Shown piece by piece: positions 10,501-21,590 of a stretch of DNA of 38,822 nt (its first letter is position 1; every line of letters begins with the position of its first letter). The translations under genes were made by a program, and so were the position numbers. The notes beneath the pieces are model-generated. The model did not search any database. It had not been told where the DNA came from and saw nothing but the letters and a program-made list of their open reading frames with translations. The DNA comes from Allomyces macrogynus ATCC 38327 (taxonomy: Eukaryota; Blastocladiomycota; Blastocladiomycetes; Blastocladiales; Blastocladiaceae): assembly GCA_000151295.1 (NCBI GenBank), contig GG745330.1, positions 166,888 to 205,709 of the forward strand, in the 5' to 3' direction.

Positions 10501-13500
10501 ATGTTGAGCAAAAGCCGGTCAAAGCCCATCATTTCCATGGCCTCGATGCACCGCTGGAACGACAGATTGGTCGTGGGGACGAGACCGTCGAGATTGGCCT
10601 CGCACAGACCCAGCACCTTGAGCCAGTTTTTCTCGTGTTCAAACGTGGCGAGCACATTGACGTCGGACGTGCCCTGCGCGACCGCGTAGAACCCGTCTGG
10701 CTCGCCTATCAACTGGTGGAGTTCGGCAAGCAGGGCCTCGACTTCGAGCAGCGCCGCGCTGTCCACGCCCTGCGACCGGTGGTACCGTTCGGCAAACGAG
10801 ATCGCGTCGTACAACAGCTGGCACTTTTTCGCTGCATGTGCTGCATCCAGGTAATTGAGCTCGAGATCCGTCAACGCCTTGTCGGGCCGCGAAAAGGCAT
10901 TCAGGTGAGCGACGACCGTGAGACTGAGCCGCAACACCGCAGCAAGCTCAGCATCATGATTCTTGAACACGCCCGCGAGCGCGGCCGACAGGATCGCATG
11001 GTGCTTCTTGGTCGTGAGCAGCAATGACGCACAGAGGTGCGGGAAAAGCTGCTCGGCGACGCGCGCGTCCTGGAGCATGAGCGGCTGGAGCCGGACAAAG
11101 AGCGTCAGGTTCTGCGCCGACACGAGCACCGGGACCAGGCCGGCCATCCACTCCTGGAACGACTTGCCCGCCGACGTCCACAGCGCCGGGTCGCGCAGTT
11201 GGTCCCAGGGTATCGACGAACTTGCCATCTTTTTACGCTGCATCGTCGTCGCGACCGACGGCGCCGTGTCGGGCGGCAAGATCGAGAACAGGAGCGTCTC
11301 CTCGGGCACGAGGTACTGGCACAGCTCCTTTTTCGGCAAGTGCCGCATCAGCCGCGCACACTCGTCAAGCGACTCGATCGACCGCGGGTCACCAAGTTTC
11401 GAGACAATGTACCGGCCAATCACCTTGAGCGCGCCCTGCGCCGGATCCAGCTCGATCTCGGCCGCTTCGTCGCGCAGCGCAGCGCTCTTGACGAGGTGCG
11501 GATACAACTTGCCGAGCAGCTCCACGTCCGTGGCCTCGAGTTTCGGCGAACCGAGCAACACGGCGCCGAGTTTCCGTGCCTGCTCGGGCGTCACCTGGTC
11601 GTTTTCGATCATGACCATGAGTTGGGACTTGATAGCCTCGTGATCGCCCGTCGACGTGGTCAGGTAATGCACGAGCGTATCGGCTGTCTCGGTGACGCCG
11701 AGCCGGTTCGAAAAGATCCACGCGCGCCACTCGGCCAGCTGGGCAAACATGGCATCGTTGCGGAACGGCGGGAACACTTTTGGGTCGAGCCGATCGATCC
11801 CCTTGTGGAATTCGAGAATCGAGACAATCAGCGAGTAGACGAGGTCACTGACCGATTTGCCCGTGCGTTTGAGCAAGAAATCGCACAGCGTCGGGAGCAC
11901 TGTCGTGAGCAGGTACGGCGTTTGCGAGTACCCGAGCGCCTCGAGTGCGTCGTTGCGCAGCAGGAACCGAATCAGCTGCGCGACGTGGTGCGGCACGACC
12001 GTTTCGTTGAGCAGGTTCAGCAAGTGCGTCACAATGAACCGCACGAAAAAGGGAGTCTGCGTGTTGCCCGGCGCCACGACAAACAGCACGCGGTAGACGT
12101 GCAGCCAGTGCAGCTGCTCGTGCTTCTGCTTGGCCGACGTGGTCAGGCTCGACTGCAGCGCCCGCACCATGCGCATGAACATGTCGACCGAGATCATGCC
12201 GTCGACGGGTGAGCAGCGCTGCCGCGCCAGGTCGGCGAGCGTCAAGAGCACCGTCACGGCCGAGTAACCGGGGAAAATGCGCGAAAAGAAGCACACGTTG
12301 TCTTCGGGCAATGCCATGTCCGCGTACAGGTCGTGCACCTCGGCGAGATACTCGGTCTGCGACGGCGCGTCTGACGGGAATAAGGCGGCCGGGTCGTGGT
12401 TGCTGTCTTGAATCGACAGAATCATGCGCACGAGCAGCTGGTCGAGCGAGTCCGTGTAAAGCCGGGTGAACGCGTCGTGGCCGAGCGTCGCCTCGAGGTA
12501 CTCACTGATGCGCATGCCCTTGTGGTCGGACGTCTGCGCCGACTGGTCCGGGTCGTAGTACCTCGGCAGCGCCGCGGCAAAGATGCTGGCGAAATGCTCC
12601 GACAGCAGCACCTTGACGTCGCGCTGCGCCTCGGTCGCCAGCAGCTCGACGCCGTCGTATTGGTCGTTGAACAGGAGCGCGATCAGGATCTTGCTGCAGT
12701 GCAGCTGATAGTACTGCTCGAGCGTCGTCGTCCGCGCAATCAGCGCAAACGGGAATGCGTCGCCGAGCACGGGCCGCCCGTGTGCCGCCCACTTGACGAG
12801 CACAGCGACCAAATTGTCTTCGACAAACGCGTCTGACCCCTTGCTCACCGCTTGGACGATAGTCTCGACAATCGGCTCGGCAAGGTCGGCGCAGTCGCCG
12901 TGCAGGAGCTGGTACACTTCTACGAGCGCGTCGGTGCGCAGGTATTCGCACGTGATGGCCAGCTGCGTGTAGTACATGAGCCGCACCAGCGGCCGGTCGG
13001 CGCGCTCGCCGTCAACGTGGTCGCGTGGCCGCGTCTTGGCAAACAAGTCTTTGAGCTCGGCAGGCGTGTGCGCCAACGCGACGAGTGCGCCGAGCGACTG
13101 GATCGTGTCAAGACACACGGCGCAATTGCCGTCGTTGAAGAGACTGGCGAGCACGTCGTGCATTCGTGCGAGCTTGATGGTGCGAAGCGTGGTGCGCTCG
13201 CGCAGCACGACGGAAAACAGGTGGAGCGTGCTCGCCATCAGGTCCGGGTGCGAGAAATTGCGCAGTGGCCGCTTGGCGGTAAACTCGACGAGTAGTTCAA
13301 AGTCGCCCAAGAGGTCCTCGGGGTATCCCGTGCCGTTTTCGGCCGTCAACACCGTCGTGATCATCGTGAACATGTCGATACACGGTGTGCAGACAGACGG
13401 GTCATTTTGCGCGAGCTCGAGCGTGTCATAGACGGCGTCAAAAAGCGTGAGCGCGCCGTCGCGCCGAAGCAGCGACGGGAGTGCTTCAATGAGCCGCACG

Positions 13501-16500
13501 AGCAGGGCCAGACTTGGTGCCGGCGGGCCAATCAGGCAACCCAGGTGACCCACGAGCCGTGCCGACATCGCTTCGGCTTCGTCTGCATCCACAGTCTCGC
13601 CGCCGTGGACCAGATCCTGGTGGAGGAGCAGTGTCACGACCGTCGACGCGGCATGTAGCGCAAAGTAGGGCACCTCGAGCTCGGGCAGGTACGTCGAGTA
13701 GTGCGCATCGAGCAGCAGCGAGCTGAGACTCTTGGTCGCCGGCGTCGACGAGGCAAAATCGTCATCGTCGTCGTCGCTCCCATCCGCCGGGGACGGGTTG
13801 CGTGACGCTTTGGTCACGGTCCAAATGTGCTGGTTAGCAGCGACCATCATGGCCTGCAGCTTCTTGATGAGCCGCGTCTCGAGCACGTTCATCATGACCG
13901 TCGACTCGAAAATGACTGGGCACGGGTGGATGTGCGCGAGGTCGCGGTGCAGCTCGGCAAACGCGTCGACGTTGTTTCGCAAACCGCACAGGCCCAGTGA
14001 GCGCGCGAGCTCGACGAGTGTCTGTACCGTCTGGACGTCGGCAATCGCGGTCTCGTTGGACACGGCCTCGAATCGCTCGACCCACCTCGTGAGCAGGGCA
14101 TTGGCCTCAACAAAGAGCGTGTTCTGCTCGAGAGCGCTCCGGTCCACGAGTGACATATCGAGCCCATACTGCAGGGCACGCAGCGCGACATGCAGCACAG
14201 CGAGCTGGGTCAGCGCGTCGGACGTGGGCGCGTTGGCAGCAACGGCCTTGCACGTCTCGACCATGCCCGCGACCACTTGATCAAACGCGGCCGCGAGCAA
14301 GAAATTGGCGCGGCCCGAGGGTGTGTCGCACAATTTGTCGTCTTCCGACAAGTGCTCGAGCGACCCTTCAAACAGGCACTGGCTGACGCGCACGAAACGG
14401 CGAAACTCATGCTCGACGATAAAATCCTCGGCGGGTAGCGCCACGGGCCACCACGCTCGGTGCGCTGTCTTCTGAGCGCGCGCAAACCCGCCCGACACGA
14501 GCTCGAAAAATGCCACAACCGCCCGCGGATCGTCGGTCGCGGCCGACACGACGCGGCCCGATTCGGAAAACAGCCACTTGAGCGCGCCCGCAGTCCACTC
14601 CATGGTCGACCACTCAAATTGGCTCGCCTGCACGACGGCATGCGCGAACCGGAACGGCCACGCGCCGAGCACCACGTGGTCGCCGGCGAATACTTGCGCG
14701 GGCTCAAACACAGCTACGTCGCACGCGAGATCGGCGCGGTGCACAAACAGGTAGGTTAGGAGAAAGTAGGTGGGTTCGGCCAGGTCGCCGAAATTGCGGC
14801 GCAGGAGCAGGTTGTTGATGGCCGTCCAGTGGTGGGCCTCGGCCTCCGCGTCGGCGGTCGCGAGGTGGCGGACGGCCCCGACGAGCGCGGCCAGAGCGAC
14901 GCACGCCCAAAAGTAGACGTCGGGCACATCCGATTGGAGCATTTCCATGAGCGCGGCCAGGGCGCTCGCGCGCTCGATGGGCGTCCAGGTCGTCGGGTAC
15001 CGCATGGTCGTGAACGCAATGATCTGGGCGAAGTAGGGCTTGCTCACCTGGTTGGGCCGTTTACCAGAATGGCAGACCTACGAACAAGTGCAGCAGTTCG
15101 TTGGGTCAATTCCTGACACCGTCTCAGCTGTGCGGAAAAGGTCGGTGCTGGAGACACGACAACACATACGTCATGAAACGACTCCACAAAGTTCATTCGT
15201 CGTGGCCTTTTATTCGGGGCACCATCGGGCGCGTCTATCGGCAGTTCCGCGCGAGGCAACGCCTCCAGCTGTCGCAGTCGAACAGTGGTTTCGGCCACGA
15301 CGAGCAACGAGTCCCACGCCGTCAATGCGCGGCGCTGGTTGGCCATGGCCGCGGTCTCCTTGAGCCGGAGGCACGTCGGCACCAGCGGCGACAGCGGCAG
15401 GTGCGCGTGGTCGGCCACGGTGGTCGCGGCCGGCGCCAACCACTCGAGCGTCACGTCGGTCCTGCTGAGCAAGCACCACGGCGCCAGCGTGCTCTTTTCG
15501 AGCTCGAGCACCGTCTTGGTCCACAGCACGTCAAAGCACGGCCGCATTTCTCGAAGCGCGTCGGCAATGTCGTCCGTGACGAGCGACCCACCAAACACGG
15601 CCCAGTAGGCAATGTTGAAGTAGGTGATCAGCTCGCGGCGCATCGCGACCGTCTTGGTGTCCCAGAAGGGCGCCAGGACCTCGGAAGTCTTGACGAGGAA
15701 CGGGTGCACGTCGTGCGGGATGCTGTTGAGCACACGCAGCAGCAGGAAATTGATCGACGAGACGAGCACCGAGTGCGCCGTCGACTCGTTGGGCGACGAC
15801 GCGAAAAATCGGAACAGGAAATCAGCGAGCCGCGGCCATTCGTCGGCGAGTGGGCGCCGCAAGCACAGGAGCATGCGCGAAAACACTTTCGCCAGGCTGA
15901 TTTCCTGCGGTGTCGCCGTGACCTGCGATTTCGGAATGATCTTGCCCGCGGCCGTCTTGCGGTACGAAACAGTCGGCGAGTGGCCATCCTCGGTGGGTGG
16001 CGGCGCCAAGTGCCGGATGCACAGGCCCACAATCAAGTCGACGTGCGACCCAACGAGGTTGTGCCGGAGCACGGGCGTTGTAGCAATGAGCTCGAGAATA
16101 CGCGTGTAGGCCGACGCGACGGGCCGAAACAACTCGCCCTTCCACTCGAGCATGGGCATGACGTGCTCGACGACCTGGTGCGTGACGAGCCGGTTGAGCG
16201 CCTTAGCCACGTCCTGCAACACGTCCATTTGCGGGTGATTGCGCAGGTGCGACGCCTGCGCGCACCAGTCGACAATCGACTCGGCCATGGCGCGCAGCAG
16301 CGAGGCCGACTTGGTGAGCCGCGTCGCGTCGCTCGCGAGTTTGCTGGCCGTCTGCGAGCCAGTCAGACCCAACTTGGCGGCCTTGGCCTCGTAGTCGTGC
16401 CGCTCGTCGCGGTTGCATTTCAGCACGGCCGAAACCAGCTTGCGGATCTCAAGGTGCTGCAGGCCCACGTCTCGGAAATGGCGTGACCACGTCTGGTCGA

Positions 16501-16576
16501 GCACCTTGATCGCGTCTTGCCGCGCCTTGGTCTTGCCGCTCTCGAGCTTGGCGAGCAGCGTGCTGAGCGTCTCCAT
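7557..16576 (-). CDS. TEL1: TEL1/ATM checkpoint kinase (PIKK family)
   Basis: Tel1/ATM is recruited by the Mre11-Rad50-Xrs2/Nbs1 complex to double-strand breaks and telomeres and phosphorylates SQ/TQ sites. Model: exons 16576-15170, 15047-8118 and 8045-7557, all in phase, 2941 aa, within the usual 2800-3100. Residues 1-30 (METLSTLLAKLESGKTKARQ) match the Tel1/ATM N-terminal TAN motif. A long helical HEAT/FAT solenoid follows. The kinase domain (about 2570-2890) shows LVKGNDDLRQD (ATP-binding Lys and activation of the N-lobe), the catalytic loop GLGDRHSQNILL, and HIDLGIAFDSG at the metal site, split by the last intron. GVEGVFRRCCE is diagnostic of ATM/Tel1 rather than ATR or TOR. The final 33 residues, ending LASLFSGWQAYL, are the FATC domain. 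All key residues are present, so it should be active. The central exon is 6.9 kb long without an intron, unlike its neighbours. Confidence 0.95.
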
Positions 16577-16703
16577 GGCGAGCGCGAGGAGCGGCAGCTG
16601 CTACCTGCTAGACGACAACCGGTTGATCAATCACTCGCGACAATTGACCATGATAACACTCCCAAGGACCTTACCAGCGCGCGGTCAATGTCGTTTCGGG
16701 GCT

Positions 16704-17329
16704 TCAATGTGTTCGGCGCGCCTTGGATGGCGCGGACGGCCGAGACAGGTGCGGGGACCGGATATCCTCGCTGGTTTTGGAGCGCGGGACACTTGCAGAG
16801 GTCTCGGCTGCGGTCGGGGTCGCTGCTCGAGTCGTGGTGCCGTCCTGGACGAGGGCTGTGCGGCCGGCTGCAGCAAGCCGTGAAGGATGCGACGGTCCCA
16901 GATTCGTGAGCGACGAGACGGTGAGGGCGGGCAGTGACACGACAGGCGAGACGATGGGTCCGATGCGTCGTTCGAGTCGATCGCGCGTGAAGACTGTGAC
17001 GCCTGTTGGCCGTGAACTTCGTCGCGAGTCGCGGCTCTGCGGCTCTCGTTTGCGTGCACAACCGCCACCGGTGCTCGCAGCACCATCGCCCATCTCGCCT
17101 TTGCGCTCATTTTCCACGACGACGCGTAGCGCCTGATGCTCGGCGCGACTTCCAGCAATCGCGCCAAATCGCCGTCGCTCACGCGCTCCACGGTCCCCAC
17201 GCTCAAGGGCTCCTCGCCCGTCCAACCACCCGCCACCGCTTCCCCGCTTGCAGCTACCGCCACCGCCAAGCCCAGCTCCAGCAAACGCTCGTCCAACTTC
17301 GTCACCATGAGCTGGTCGGTAATGGCCAT
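16704..17329 (-). CDS. Possible antisense/divergent gene overlapping the RVS161 start
   Basis: On the minus strand a frame opens at 17329 (MAITDQLMVTKLDERLLELG) or 17308. It runs about 95 codons with ordinary amino-acid composition (VERVSDGDLARLLEVAPSIR, YASSWKMSAKARWAMVL) and strong G/C bias at third positions, like the real genes here. After about 17075 the frame turns low-complexity. Another minus frame, ending at 16704, then looks better, so an intron between them is possible but I could not fix it. The start overlaps the first exon and intron of RVS161 head to head. I recognise no family. It may be a real divergent gene with overlapping 5' ends or a GC-driven chance frame. Confidence 0.3.
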
Positions 17330-18552
17330 TTACCGCCGCGCAATGCATGTCAACCGACTTACCAACTGATCGATCGCGTCTGTTCATTGGATTGAACAGG
17401 AAAGGGTTCACCAAGGCCGTTAACCGCGCCGGCACGTCGGTGCGTTTGGCCCAGGATGCATCGATGTGCGCGTTCGTGCGAACCGTCAACTAATTCGTGC
17501 AAACGGACACGGCGTAGATTTTGCAAAGCGCTGGCGCCATTGAAAAGACGACCGACTGCGAGTTTGAAGAAGAGGAACGCCGGTTCCGCAGGTCCGCGAT
17601 TGTCGACTTTTTCTTGGCACTGCTGCAGTTGAGCCGGATGCTCACCATTTCCTGGCTGAATCCACCAGCCTCGAAGCCAAGGTCACTCGCCTGCACAAAG
17701 AGGCCAAGGGCTACCTCGATGCGCTGCGAGGTGCGTTTCCATTTTCGTGATATTGAGCACTCGGTCCATCTCTGACCGGCGGATCCATCACCACCACCAC
17801 GCAGCCATGTCTCTCGCGCAAACGCGCATGGGTGCGACCATCGAGGGCTACTACGACATGTCGTCGCCGCTGCAGGCATGCGCGACGAGCTACAAGACGA
17901 CGATTGAGCAGATTGACGAGGAGCTGCGCAACAACACGGTACGGTCAACCCATCCAGAGAGCTTGCCGAGTGGTCGCTTCCGAATTTGACCATTTCATCC
18001 CCATTTCGCCAGGACGTCGCGTATCGCACCACGGTCCTCGACCCGCTCGGTCGATTCGCGCTCTACTTCCCCGACTACAACGAGGCCATCAAGAAGCGCA
18101 ACAACAAGCTGCTCGACTACGACGCGGTCCGGTCTAAGCACCGCAAAATGGTGGAGAAGCCGCTCGACGACCCGACGCGGCTGCCGCGGGTACGTTCTGA
18201 CCGAACCGTCACCTGCACCATTCTGTTCATCGATTGACACACACCACTCTAGGCCGAAGACGAAGTCCTCGAAGCGAAACGCGTCTACGAGTCGCTCAAC
18301 ATACCGCTCAAGGAAGAACTGCCGCAGCTGATTGGCCTGCGCGTGCCTTACTTGGAGCCGTCGTTTGAGGCCCTGCTCAAGATCCAGTATGCGCATTGCC
18401 GTGAGGCCGTGGATCGGCTCGCTGCGATCCAGCCGGCGTTCCAGGCCGCAGGGCTCGACGCGAAATCGCCCGAGGCCGCGGATCGGATGCTCGAGGGGGC
18501 TGTCGAGGACGTTTTGGCGCACATGCGCGAGTTGAGTATTTGCGCGCCGTGA
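17307..18552 (+). CDS. RVS161: RVS161/Hob3 BAR-domain protein
   Basis: Rvs161/Hob3 is an N-BAR amphiphysin-like protein that senses and bends membranes at endocytic sites and helps organise cortical actin, usually as a heterodimer with an Rvs167 partner. Model: exons 17307-17314, 17400-17439, 17518-17591, 17669-17730, 17805-17938, 18013-18189 and 18253-18552, all in phase, 264 aa, the family's usual size. Joined, it begins MSWKGFTKAVNRAGTS, typical for the family, then EKTTDCEFEEEERRFRSLEA, HKEAKGYLDALRAMSLAQTR, VLDPLGRFALYFPDYNEAIK, KRNNKLLDYDAVRSKHRKMV and LRVPYLEPSFEALLKIQ. There is no SH3 domain, as expected for Rvs161. The first coding exon is only 8 nt, with an atypical GTCGGT donor, but the joint restores the conserved MSWKGF. 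It is divergent from TEL1. Confidence 0.95.
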
Positions 18553-19722
18553 TTTTTTTTTTTTTTGCGGAGTCCGCGGTGGCGGGACTCGGTGGAGAGG
18601 GAGGAGGGAGAAATGCGAATACAATCACGGAGCAACAATGGGCAAGAAGAGCGCAAACCCACCGCAATCTTGATCCCTGACTTTAGCACGGATGGGATGA
18701 CAGTGGAAACAGCACAATATTGTATTCAATACTGCAAGCGTGCATGCACAGCGTTTGCGCTCGAATCACGTCGTACGCCGCCGTTTGGTCGCGCGGCAAC
18801 TCGACCACGTCGTCAATCGTAGGAGAAGTACCTCGGGCGCGACAAGCTCGACGGCGGCGGCTGTACTGGGCAAATCCCTTGCCATTGTAGATACATTGAC
18901 TGCTATCGCGTTTCTGGCAGTACTGCGGAAGCGAGACACGGATTCAAGCGACCATAATCAGTCCAAGCGCACATTGGCAGGACCAGTCCTGGCACGGGAT
19001 CGAAAAGTGGAAGTAGTCTCCAGATTTGCCTTCGTCGCGGTGGCACCAGTGGTTGCCCGACGAGTTGGTGCCGTTGTCGTGGTTCGAGCGACCCTTGCCC
19101 TTGCCTTTTCAAGTTCCGCGAGCTGGTGAGCACCGGCAATGATTGGACCAACGTGCGCCCTGAATATCGGACGCGTACGACAGGCAACGGTGGCGTACCA
19201 TTTTGGCGAACAGACTCGAGGCCGTGGTGTGCGGATCGAGCAATGCAGCGTGAGGAAAGGCCGGGCTTGAACGATCAGCGAGAAACCTCCGGAGGTGTGG
19301 AGGTGTGAGGAGAAAGAACAGAGACGCGCTGTGCCGGGCATTTTGAACGCGTTTTGGCAAAGCATCAGCGTGGGATCGCGAGGCACAGGAGTGGTCGAGT
19401 GGCGGAGGGCGGGAGGGCGGGAGAGCGACGGCTGGTGACTGGTCTCGCGCAAATCACTTGTTGCGCGGATTCGCCGACGAGGCCGTGTACGTGTACGAGT
19501 CCTTGCCGTCGTTCGCGTACGTGATCGACTGAGCGGTTTGTCAGCAACCGTTGTGGCGGACGAACCCCATTTTTCAAAACACAAACCGAACGGCCTTTAT
19601 CTAACGTCCTTTGACAGAATGAAAATCAACAAGAGCACGACGCTCTACAGCGAAATGACGGCCCAATCAGCGTGGCCATGCCTCTGACCCAAGAACCAAG
19701 GTTGCTCGACGCAGAAATCAAA
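18553..19722. other. Convergent intergenic region without a firm gene
   Basis: This 1.17 kb lies between the stops of RVS161 (+) and CHS4 (-). A run of about 15 T follows within 2 bases of the RVS161 stop and may help 3' end formation. Two coding-like stretches on the minus strand are listed separately. I see no tRNA or repeat element. The part at about 19260-19440 is purine-rich on the plus strand (GGAGG and GGCGGGAGGGCGGG runs). Confidence 0.5.
18995..19528 (-). other. Coding-like segments of a possible small spliced gene
   Basis: Two separated minus-strand stretches read like real protein. The first, 19528-19454, follows a CGCTCAG acceptor and gives SITYANDGKDSYTYTASSAN and a few more residues before a TGA. 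The second, about 19110-18995, gives SNHDNGTNSSGNHWCHRDEG then KSGDYFHFS. Both are rich in Tyr, Asn, Gly and His and lack the Arg/Ala/Pro bias of chance frames here. I could not join them in phase or find a convincing start, so they may belong to two small neighbouring genes, one gene with missed exons, or a decayed copy. Function unknown. Confidence 0.3.
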
Positions 19723-21590
19723 TCACATGATGATACAGTCGCCCTTGTCGCGCTTGTCGGTGGGCATCTCGCGCACGGTATTATGCTTCAGGTACTGGAG
19801 CCGTTCCATGGCCTTGCGGCTTCCCTGCGCGGCCGCCCTGTGTAAGCCAGAAAATGAGACCCCAGTCAGTATTGTCCACCATGTCGCGTCGCAAACAAAA
19901 CCCCTCACGTACCGTTGGTACCATCGCCGCGCCTCGTCCAAGTTGGCGGGGACGCCAATGCCCATTTCCGAGTAGTACCCGACGGCAAACTCGGCCTTGC
20001 TCAGGCCCTTGTCGGCGGCTCGCCGCGCCCACGCGTAGGCCTGCTCGTCGTTCGACGGCAAGACACCCTCGGCACCCTCGAGGTACCAGCCGGACAGGGC
20101 CAGTTCGGCATCCGGGTGCCCCTGCTCGGCCGCGCGCGTAAACCACATGATCGACCCTTTCGGGTCGATTGGGCAGTTGAGGTCGCCGTCCTGGAAACAC
20201 ATGCCGAGCCGGTACTGCGATGGTGCGTAGCCGAGTTGCGCGGCCTGTTCAGACCAGACGGGGACAATCAATTGTCAGGGTCCAATAATTCCAGTTTGAC
20301 GACCACAGGAGCAGCACGTCCACCTACCTGCGTGTACAAGTCGAGCGCGTAGCTCGGGTCGGGCAAGATCAGGTTGATCAAGTCCTCGGACCGCGAATCG
20401 GCATTGGCGTGACCCGGCGGAGGTGGCGGCTCGTGCAAGAGCGCCAACTCGTGCAGCGCCTGCGGGTTGTCCTGGTCAGCGACCGACGCGGCACGCTTGA
20501 GCATGGTGATGCCTTCGCGCGGGTTGCGCGTCGTGCCGAGCTCGCCGTGTAGCAGGATCAGCGCCAGCTTGTACATGGCCGGCGGATCGCCGAGCGCCGC
20601 TGCCTACACGACGTGGAGAGGACGTCAGATTCGGTGTTTCGCAGATTGTCCTCACAGACGCTCGTTGGGTCGTACTTTGCGATAGAATTTAACGGCGCGG
20701 CTCGCGTCGCGCTTGGTGCCAGCGCCGACCTCGTAGCACACGGCGACGCGGTACGTGGACCCCGGGTGGTTGAGCTTGGACGCGGCCAAGTACAGGTTGA
20801 ATGCCTTTTCGTGGTCGACGGGCAGCGACAGCGCGCCGTTGCCGTGGCATTCGGCGAGGTAGACCATGGCCTCGGGACACGGCGGCGTGCGCGCACCGTT
20901 CAAACCACCCGGACCGCGATCGGCGAGCCGCTTGGCCCACTTCAATGCCTCGCCGTGCAACAAACCGACATTCTTGGCCGCGACGCGCGGATCCGGCTCC
21001 TGCGACGCAACCTCGTCGGCAAGCGTGACCAGGTACCGCACGAAATCCAAGTGAGCGAGCGGGTCGAGGCTCATGCGCACTTCCTCGCGCAACTGGTCGA
21101 GCGGGAGCGACGTGTCAATGCGAATGCCCGTGCTGACGGCGCCGTGGTACATGTCGAGGGCCGGGTCGAGCGGCGCCTCGGTCGGCATCATTTGCGCCGA
21201 GTAGGCGGCCATGTCCTGCTGCTGCTGGTAGGCGACTTGCTGCTGCTGTTGCAATTGCAATTGTTGCTGCTGGTAGTATTCTTGTGGCTGGTAGTAGGCC
21301 TGCGTCGTGGGCTGCATGGCCTGCGTCGTGTAAGCGACTTGCTGCTGCACTTGCGCCTGCTGCTGCATCGTGCCGTACTGTGCAGGCGCGCCATATCCAC
21401 CGGCTTGTTGAAGGGTCGCGTACCCGCCTGTGGCGGGCGCCTGCTGCTGATAGTACTGGTACTGCGGCGGCGCCTGCTGCTGGTAGGCAACGTTCTGCGC
21501 GTACTGCATGGGCTGCGCGGCGGCACTGCCCATGCGCGGCGGGAACTGCTGCTGCTGCTGCTGCTGCTGATGTTGCTGCTGCGGTTCCAT
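19723..21590 (-). CDS. CHS4: Chitin synthase activator CHS4/SKT5 (Sel1 repeats, CaaX)
   Basis: Chs4/Skt5 activates chitin synthase III and tethers it to septins at the bud neck or growth sites. Model: exons 21590-20676, 20603-20328, 20244-19913 and 19837-19723, all in phase, 545 aa. The N-terminal 150 residues are Gln/Tyr/Ala-rich and disordered, starting MEPQQQHQQ. About six Sel1-type helical repeats follow, for example EAMVYLAECHGNGALSLP, YRVAVCYEVGAGTKRDASRA, MYKLALILLHGELGTTRNP, YRLGMCFQDGDLNCPIDPKG and EFAVGYYSEMGIGVPANLDE. The protein ends KGDCIIM, a CaaX box of the farnesylated type, as in yeast Skt5, so it is probably anchored at the membrane. An in-frame ATG exists at 22034, but the extra 148 residues lack the codon bias of the rest. 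The ATG at 21590 has a GCCATGG context and is preferred. Confidence 0.92.
21546..21583 (-). repeat. Poly-glutamine (CAG) repeat in CHS4
   Basis: A (CTG)n run on the plus strand encodes nine Gln in a row with one His interruption, right after the preferred start codon. More CAG clusters lie around 21210-21275 and 21340-21370. Coding triplet repeats of this type often vary in length. Confidence 0.85.

Noticed and set aside
11037..12212. 391-codon open frame on the plus strand inside TEL1
   Set aside because: Antisense shadow of the TEL1 exon. Arg/Val/His-heavy composition and no family pattern.
15101..16486. 461-codon plus-strand frame opposite TEL1 exon 1
   Set aside because: Shadow; the minus strand encodes the TAN motif and joins TEL1 in phase.
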